Below the pieces are notes generated by a model. It had not been told where the DNA came from. It saw nothing but the letters and a program-made list of their open reading frames with translations, and did not search any database. Below, piece after piece: positions 52,932 to 57,860 of a DNA stretch of 57,860 nucleotides; within the stretch, counting starts at the first letter, position 1; each line of letters begins with the position of its first letter. The position numbers were made by a program, and so were the translations under genes. Origin of the DNA: an uncultured Bacteroidales bacterium (GTDB lineage: Bacteria > Bacteroidota > Bacteroidia > Bacteroidales > UBA932); the NCBI GenBank assembly GCA_900316525.1, contig ONDF01000030.1, positions 1 through 57,860 of the forward strand. Reading direction: 5' to 3'.

Positions 52932-54370
52932 CCGACCGATCCTTCAAGTGAGACTTGCAGAAGTTTCTGCGCCTCCACCGCGAACTCCATCGGGAGCCGG
53001 GAAAGGACTTCGCGCGCATAGCCGTTGACGATCAGGCCCACGGCCTCTTCCGGGCCGATGCCGCGCTGGTTGCAGTAGAACAGCTGGTCCTCGCTGATCT
53101 TCGAGGTCGTCGCCTCGTGCTCGACGATCGCCGTCGGGTTGTCGGAGCGGATGACCGGGAAGGTATGGGCCCCGCACTGGGAGCCGATCAGGAGGCTGTC
53201 GCACTGCGAATAGTTGCGGGCGTTCTTCGCGCCGGCGCCCATCCGCACGAGGCCGCGGTAGCTGTTCTGGCTGCGGCCTGCGGAAATGCCTTTGGAGACG
53301 ATGCGGCTCTTCGTGTTCCGGCCGATGTGGACCATCTTCGTGCCCGTGTCGGCCTGCTGGTAGTTGTTCGTGACCGCGACGGAATAGAACTCCGAGGCGG
53401 TGTTGTCGCCCTTCAGGATGGTGGACGGGTACTTCCAGGTGATGGCGGAGCCCGTTTCCACCTGGGTCCAGCTCAAGTGCGCCCCGTCGCCCTTGCAGAT
53501 GCCGCGCTTGGTGACGAGGTTCAGGATGCCGCCCTTGCCGTCCGCATCGCCCGGATACCAGTTCTGGACGGTGGAATACTTGACATCGGCATCCTTTTCC
53601 ACGATGATCTCGACCACCGCGGCGTGGAGCTGCTGCTCGTCGCGCATCGGCGCGGTGCAGCCCTCCATATAGCTCACGAAGGAGCCCTCGTCGGCCACGA
53701 TGAGCGTGCGCTCGAACTGGCCGGTACCCTTCGCATTGATCCGGAAATAGCTGGACAGGTCCATCGGGCAGCGCACCCCCTTGGGGATGTAGCAGAACGA
53801 CCCGTCGGAGAACACGGCGCTGTTCAGGGCCGCGAAATAGTTGTCGCCGGACGGGACCACGGTGGCGAGATATTTCCGCACCAGGTCCGGATGCTCCTTC
53901 ACCGCCTCGGAGAACGAGCAGAAGATGATGCCCTTCTCCGCGAGCGTCTTGCGGAAGGTCGTCGTGACGGAGACAGAGTCGAAGACGGCGTCGACGGCGA
54001 CCACGCCGGCGAGCACGTCGCGCTCCTTGAGGGGGATGCCCAGCTTCTCGAAGGTCTCGGTCAGCTTCGGGTCGATTTCCTTCGGCCGGTCCTTGTCCTT
54101 CTTGGGAGCGGCATAGTAGATGATGTCCTGGAAGTCGATCTCGGGCAGGTCCAGATGGGGCCAGCGGGGCATCTCCATCGCCTGCCATTTGCGGAACGCG
54201 TCCAGGCGGAACTCCAGGAGCCAGTCCGGCTCCTCCTTGAGCCGGGAGATGGTACGGATGATGTCCTCGTTCAGGCCCTTGGGAACGAATTCCTGTTCCA
54301 CGTCCGTCACGAACCCTTCCTTGTACTCCCCGGAGGTGAATTCCTGTATGATCTTGTCGTTTTCGGCCAT
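52928..54370 (-). CDS. sufB: Fe-S cluster assembly protein SufB
   Basis: A 480-residue scaffold protein of the Suf system. Family segments run throughout: [79 protein letters not shown], and [20 protein letters not shown] with the conserved cluster-region Cys, ending in [20 protein letters not shown]. Full length. First gene of sufB-pnuC-sufC-sufD, with a -7 box about 29 bases upstream. SufS, SufE or SufU are not in the window. Confidence 0.97.
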   Translation of the reverse strand: MAENDKIIQEFTSGEYKEGFVTDVEQEFVPKGLNEDIIRTISRLKEEPDWLLEFRLDAFRKWQAMEMPRWPHLDLPEIDFQDIIYYAAPKKDKDRPKEIDPKLTETFEKLGIPLKERDVLAGVVAVDAVFDSVSVTTTFRKTLAEKGIIFCSFSEAVKEHPDLVRKYLATVVPSGDNYFAALNSAVFSDGSFCYIPKGVRCPMDLSSYFRINAKGTGQFERTLIVADEGSFVSYMEGCTAPMRDEQQLHAAVVEIIVEKDADVKYSTVQNWYPGDADGKGGILNLVTKRGICKGDGAHLSWTQVETGSAITWKYPSTILKGDNTASEFYSVAVTNNYQQADTGTKMVHIGRNTKSRIVSKGISAGRSQNSYRGLVRMGAGAKNARNYSQCDSLLIGSQCGAHTFPVIRSDNPTAIVEHEATTSKISEDQLFYCNQRGIGPEEAVGLIVNGYAREVLSRLPMEFAVEAQKLLQVSLEGSVG

Positions 54371-54398
54371 ATCAAACTGCCGGCATGGCGGTAGTTTA

Positions 54399-54406
54399 CA
54401 AAGATA
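54399..54406 (-). promoter_or_regulatory. -7 box for the suf operon
   Basis: TATCTTTG on the minus strand lies 29 bases before the sufB ATG. The -33 region is weak. Confidence 0.65.
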
Positions 54407-54434
54407 ATGAATTATTTGGGAATGAGGCCTGTCC

Positions 54435-55541
54435 TTACACTTTCAGGAAAACCTTGTGCCGGTACAGGAAATACAGCAGCAGCCAGCAGACGGCGATGTA
54501 TCCCACGGCCAGCAGGACGGCGCCCCAGGCTTCCGGCAGGAGCGCGGCCGTGCCGCCCAGGAAGAAGTTGGAGACTTCCCGCAGCGGGACGATCTGCTGC
54601 AGCAGGTAGATGGTGATGGAGTTCAGGCCGATGACGCGGAAGAAGAAGGTCCATTTCGTATGGCCCTTCACCTCCACGAGGTAATACACGAGGGCGTACA
54701 GGGCGATGGAGATGCCGCCGACCACCAGGACAAAAGTGCTGGTCCAGAGCTTCTTGTTCAAGGGCAGCGACAGGCTCCAGAGCAGGCCCGCGGCGATGAG
54801 CGCGGCCGCGGCGCCCAGCATCAGGAGGGTCTTCTTTCCGCCGCTGCATTTTTCCTCGGGCAGGCGGATGAACTCGCCCGTGAACATCCCCAGCATCGCC
54901 GTCACCGTGGCCGGGATGACACCCAGCAGGCCTTCCGGATCGAAGTTGCCGTAGTACGGCTTGCCGGGCAGGAGGATGCGGTCGATCCAGCCGCTCAGGC
55001 AGCCGTCCTGCGTGAGCGGGCCGGCGCCGGCGGGGGCGTCGGGCGCGCCGACGAAGGTGATGAGGAGGCCGTAGCCGACGAGCAGGACCGTCGCAATGAT
55101 GATCCGGGCCTTGGGCTTGCAATGGACATACAGCAGCGCGGCGAACATCCAGGCGAGGCCGATGCGGGCCAGCACGCTGGCGTACCGCTGCGGGAAGCGC
55201 AGGTTGAAGAATCCGTTATAGACGATGCCCAGGGCGATGAGCACGAGGCAGCGGACGAAGATTTTCCGATGGATCTGCCAGGACGAGCGTCCCTTTTCCA
55301 CCTGGCTCGCATAAGAGAACGGGAAGGAGAGTCCCGCAATGAACAGGAACACCGGGAAGACCATGTCCATGATGGCCAGGCCGTTCCACTCCACATGGCT
55401 CATCTGCCGGGCGAGCCAGAAATCCGATCCGCCGGGGAACAGGCGGCAGAGGCTGACAAGCAGCGTGGACAGGCCCATGATCAGGAGCATGTCCATCCCC
55501 CGGAAGGTGTCGATCGAAAGGAGGCGCTTCTTTTCCATCAC
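54435..55541 (-). CDS. Heparan-alpha-glucosaminide N-acetyltransferase-like (DUF5009) membrane protein
   Basis: A 368-residue inner-membrane protein with about 10 helices. It begins [19 protein letters not shown], the hallmark start of the HGSNAT/DUF5009/NagX acyltransferase group, and has [18 protein letters not shown] (conserved F-L-F-x-x-G), a region with [20 protein letters not shown], and [16 protein letters not shown] near the C-terminus. The lysosomal relative moves acetyl groups across a membrane to amino sugars; bacterial members probably acylate a sugar in the envelope or a glycan breakdown product. Its start overlaps the aroC stop (ATGA), so it ends the aroA-aroC operon, though no shikimate role is evident. 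Confidence 0.86.
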   Translation of the reverse strand: MMEKKRLLSIDTFRGMDMLLIMGLSTLLVSLCRLFPGGSDFWLARQMSHVEWNGLAIMDMVFPVFLFIAGLSFPFSYASQVEKGRSSWQIHRKIFVRCLVLIALGIVYNGFFNLRFPQRYASVLARIGLAWMFAALLYVHCKPKARIIIATVLLVGYGLLITFVGAPDAPAGAGPLTQDGCLSGWIDRILLPGKPYYGNFDPEGLLGVIPATVTAMLGMFTGEFIRLPEEKCSGGKKTLLMLGAAAALIAAGLLWSLSLPLNKKLWTSTFVLVVGGISIALYALVYYLVEVKGHTKWTFFFRVIGLNSITIYLLQQIVPLREVSNFFLGGTAALLPEAWGAVLLAVGYIAVCWLLLYFLYRHKVFLKV

Positions 55542-56734
55542 GCCATGCCGACAAGGTCCGCGAGAACGATGGCCGCCATGGCCTCCACGATGACCGGCGT
55601 ACGCAGGGCGAAGCAGGTGTCGTGGCGGCCGGGTACCTGCAGGGACGTCATCTCGCCCTTGGCGAAATCGTACGTCTCCTGGGCCTTGGCGATGCTGGAG
55701 GTGGGTTTGAACGCGACGCGGAACACCAGCGGATTGCCGTTGGTGATGCCGCCGTTCACGCCGCCGGCGTGATTGGTGGCGGGCGTCACCAGGCGGTTGC
55801 GGTGGTGGCCGCAGCAGCCGCCTTCGTGGTGGCCTTCACCGCCGTGACAGCAGCCGCCCTCTTGGTCGTGCTCTTCGCCGCCATGGCAGCATCCCTCGCC
55901 TTCGCCGTGCTCGTGGCAGCAGCCTTCGTGGTCGGCGCCATGCTCGTGGCAACCGCCGTGGCCGTGGCCGCCGCAGCCGGCGGGGGCGTAGACGTCATTG
56001 TGTTCGGAACCCTTCATCCGGGCGGCGGCGAAGCCGTCGCCGAACTCCACGCCGCGGACGCCGGGGATGGCGAAAATGGCGTGCGAGAGGCGGGATTCCA
56101 CGCTGTCCCAGAAGGGCTCTCCGAGCCCGGCGGGGACGCCGGAAACGACGCACTCCACGACGCCGCCCAGCGAATCGCCTTCCTTCTGCGCCTGGTCCAG
56201 AGCGGCGTCCCACTGCGCCGGGTCGGCGATTCCGCCGATTTCGACGAGGCGGGCGTCGCAGCGGAACTGGACGCGGCCGCGGGTGGCGCCGGCGATGGTC
56301 GCGAAGAGGAGTTTCTTCGCGATGACGCCGGCCGCGACGACCGGGAGCGTCAGGCGGCCGGAGAAATGGCCGCCGCCGCGCGGATCCTGGAAGCCGCCGT
56401 ACTTGAGGTTCGCGGTGTAATCCGCGTGGCCCGGACGCGGGACGTTCAGCAGGGCCTCGTAGTCCTGGCTGCGGGTGTTCGTATTGTGGAAGACGATGGC
56501 GAGCGGGGCGCCGGTCGTATAGCCTTCGTAGACGCCGCTGAGAATCTGCGGCTCATCCGCCTCCACGCGCGGGGTCGTGCCCTTCGCGCCGCTCCGGCGG
56601 CGGGCGATGTCCGCCGCGAAATCCGCCTCGCTGAGCGGGATGCCCGGCGCGAGGCCGTCCACGACCACGCCGATCTCCTCTCCGTGCGACTCGCCGAAGA
56701 TGCTTACTCTGAAGATGTTGCCAAAAGCGTTCAT
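55538..56734 (-). CDS. aroC: Chorismate synthase with a His/Cys-rich insertion
   Basis: A 398-residue chorismate synthase, which converts 5-enolpyruvylshikimate-3-phosphate to chorismate using reduced FMN. Typical blocks are present: RVSIFGESHGEEIGVVVDGL (His17), RRRSGAKGTTPRVEADE, PRPGHADYTANLKYGGFQD, RGGGHFSGRLTLPVVAAG and GRHDTCFALRTPVIVEAMAA. Between KGSEHND (241-247) and TNHAGGVNGGITNG (320-333), where other chorismate synthases have a short loop of about a dozen residues, lies an insertion at about 250-311 with about 14 His and 10 Cys in motifs such as GCCHEHG. Both flanks are in frame, so this is a real in-frame insertion. The gene overlaps aroA and the acyltransferase gene by 4 bases each. 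Confidence 0.96.
   Translation of the reverse strand: MNAFGNIFRVSIFGESHGEEIGVVVDGLAPGIPLSEADFAADIARRRSGAKGTTPRVEADEPQILSGVYEGYTTGAPLAIVFHNTNTRSQDYEALLNVPRPGHADYTANLKYGGFQDPRGGGHFSGRLTLPVVAAGVIAKKLLFATIAGATRGRVQFRCDARLVEIGGIADPAQWDAALDQAQKEGDSLGGVVECVVSGVPAGLGEPFWDSVESRLSHAIFAIPGVRGVEFGDGFAAARMKGSEHNDVYAPAGCGGHGHGGCHEHGADHEGCCHEHGEGEGCCHGGEEHDQEGGCCHGGEGHHEGGCCGHHRNRLVTPATNHAGGVNGGITNGNPLVFRVAFKPTSSIAKAQETYDFAKGEMTSLQVPGRHDTCFALRTPVIVEAMAAIVLADLVGMA
55802..55987 (-). other. His/Cys-rich insert inside aroC
   Basis: Coding positions for residues about 250-311 of AroC. The peptide is built from loosely repeated units (GGHGHGGCHEHG, HEGCCHEHG, GEGCCHGG, GGCCHGGEGHHEGGCC), consistent with expansion by slippage of a short GC-rich repeat. 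The composition suggests metal binding (Ni, Zn, Cu or Co) or thiol chemistry; this is inference. Confidence 0.85.
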
Positions 56735-57860
56735 AGTTTGTCAAATAAGTCGTTGAAACCCGGGAAGGATTTGGCGACACAGGCCGTGTCGTCGATCTCC
56801 ACGGGGCCGTCGGCGCCGAGCGCGGCCACCTTGAGGGCCATCACCATGCGGTGATCGGCGTGGGAAGTATAGCGGCCGCCCTTGAGCAGGTTCCCGGTGA
56901 GGAGACGCTGCGGGAGGGCCATGCCTTCGATGGTCATTTCATCTTCGTCCACCTGGACGGGAACGCCCATCTGCGTGAGCATGTCCACGATCGCGGCGGC
57001 GCGGTCGGTCTCCTTGTGGCGGAGGCGCTCCACGCCGCGGATGCGGCTCTCGCCCGGGCAGAAGGCAGCCAGCACGGCCACGATCGGGAAGAGGTCCGGG
57101 CAGTTGTTCAGGTCGGTCTCGAAGGCGCAGAGCGGCGCGCGGGCCACATGGATGGGCCCGGTCGTGGGCGTGTCGCCTTCCAGCTGGGACATGCTCGCCC
57201 CGGCGTCCATCAGGATGTCCATGATGGAGATGTCGGCCTGGAGGGACTGGGTGTCCAGCCCTTCCACCTCCACGTCGCCGAAGATGGCGCCGGCCACGAG
57301 GAAGTTCGCGGCCCCGGACCAGTCGCCCTCGATGCGGAAGTCCGCCGCGCGGTAATGCTGCTGGCCGCGCATCTTGAAGGTCAGACCGGTGCACAGGGTC
57401 CAGTCCTGCGTCTGCAGGAAGTCGTCGCCCCCTTCCATCTCCGAGCCGATCTCGATGCCGAACTTGCGGAGCACGTCCACGGTGATGAACATATAGGGGA
57501 TGCTGCGGGGGTCATGGACATAGACCGTGGAGCGGTTCCCGGCGAGCGGGAGGGCCGCCAGCAGGCCGGAGATGAGCTGCGAGCCGCCCTTGCCGGACAC
57601 GTCGGCCCGGCCCGGGACCAGCGGTCCCTTGACGGTCAGGGGAATGAAGCAGTCGCCCTTGCGGCTTTCTTCCGGAATGTTCTCCGGGACGAGCCGCACC
57701 CCGAACGAGGCCATGATGTCGTGCGCCCCGGCGAGGGGACGGCCGAGGAGGGTCTTCTCGCCCGTCACGCGGACCGGGCCGTCGGCGACGACCGACAGGA
57801 CCGGGATGAGCATCCGGGTGAGGAAGCCCGACTCGCCCACCGGCATTTCGCTGATGGACA
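56731..57860 (-). CDS. aroA: 3-phosphoshikimate 1-carboxyvinyltransferase (5' end beyond window)
   Basis: EPSP synthase, joining phosphoenolpyruvate to shikimate-3-phosphate; the N-terminal part lies outside the window. The visible 376 residues start in frame with SISEMPVGESGFLTRML, the G-x-S-G-T-x-x-R-like S3P region (here GESGFLTR), then KGPLVPGRADVSGKGGSQLI with the S-x-Q motif, DWSGAANFLVAGA, and near the C-terminus RLRHKETDRAAAI and the HADHRMVMAL motif. It overlaps aroC by 4 bases (ATGA), giving the order aroA-aroC-acyltransferase. The true start cannot be given. Confidence 0.94.
   Translation of the reverse strand, partial: SISEMPVGESGFLTRMLIPVLSVVADGPVRVTGEKTLLGRPLAGAHDIMASFGVRLVPENIPEESRKGDCFIPLTVKGPLVPGRADVSGKGGSQLISGLLAALPLAGNRSTVYVHDPRSIPYMFITVDVLRKFGIEIGSEMEGGDDFLQTQDWTLCTGLTFKMRGQQHYRAADFRIEGDWSGAANFLVAGAIFGDVEVEGLDTQSLQADISIMDILMDAGASMSQLEGDTPTTGPIHVARAPLCAFETDLNNCPDLFPIVAVLAAFCPGESRIRGVERLRHKETDRAAAIVDMLTQMGVPVQVDEDEMTIEGMALPQRLLTGNLLKGGRYTSHADHRMVMALKVAALGADGPVEIDDTACVAKSFPGFNDLFDKL

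Overview
The window looks like a stretch of chromosome from a GC-rich member of the Bacteroidales (Bacteroidota). The evidence is a SusC/SusD pair with surface lipoproteins, a fused FeoA-FeoB iron transporter, fimbrillin-like modules, barrel proteins with Bacteroidota-type signal peptides, and many promoters with the phylum-specific -7 box TAnnTTTG instead of a classical -10. The high GC and gene content would suit an uncultured gut or rumen lineage, but I cannot name the genus. No rRNA, CRISPR array or intact insertion sequence was seen.

Region by region. (1) 1-3830 is visibly AT-richer and looks like an accessory island: three small exported proteins on the minus strand, separated by degenerate copies of a repeat and by decayed gene ends, ending against the 3' end of a tRNA-Met gene. 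(2) 3834-8316 holds tRNA-Met and tRNA-Gln and a guanine-nucleotide operon on the minus strand: guaB, full-length guaA, a second guaA lacking its glutaminase half, and a 41-codon ORF. (3) 8382-15751 holds nhaC, queH, a DUF5686-type outer-membrane protein, two small envelope proteins, and a hemerythrin-LuxR regulator translationally coupled to an adenine phosphoribosyltransferase. (4) 15777-25534 holds feoAB, a fimbrillin/CotH lipoprotein preceded by a 45-codon ORF, a phosphopantetheinyl transferase with a possible structured RNA in front of it, malate dehydrogenase, and the anaerobic ribonucleotide reductase pair nrdD-nrdG. (5) 25845-34864 holds an EnvC-like protein with a TPR lipid/envelope partner, an ECF sigma factor with an anti-sigma-like/barrel fusion, a lipoprotein, ispE, a YifB/ComM ATPase and tsaE. 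(6) 34861-47082 is a minus-strand polysaccharide utilisation locus (susC, susD, glycan-binding lipoprotein with four repeats, GH16, GH3, CotH), best read as a beta-1,3-glucan system; its probable regulator lies just upstream at 47288-48922. (7) 48926-54370 runs sufB-pnuC-sufC-sufD-M64 peptidase-regulator as one tightly packed minus-strand array. (8) 54435-57860 is aroA (cut by the window edge)-aroC-acyltransferase-like membrane protein.

The most unusual items are a His/Cys-rich insertion of about 60 residues inside chorismate synthase, the tandem full-length and glutaminase-less GMP synthases, small ORFs of a shared style next to guaA and cotH, pnuC inside the suf operon beside a half-length SufD, fimbrillin-like modules fused to two different catalytic domains, and a candidate structured RNA at about 21520-21655. 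Functions are assigned from reading translated sequence and motifs by eye; no database search was run.
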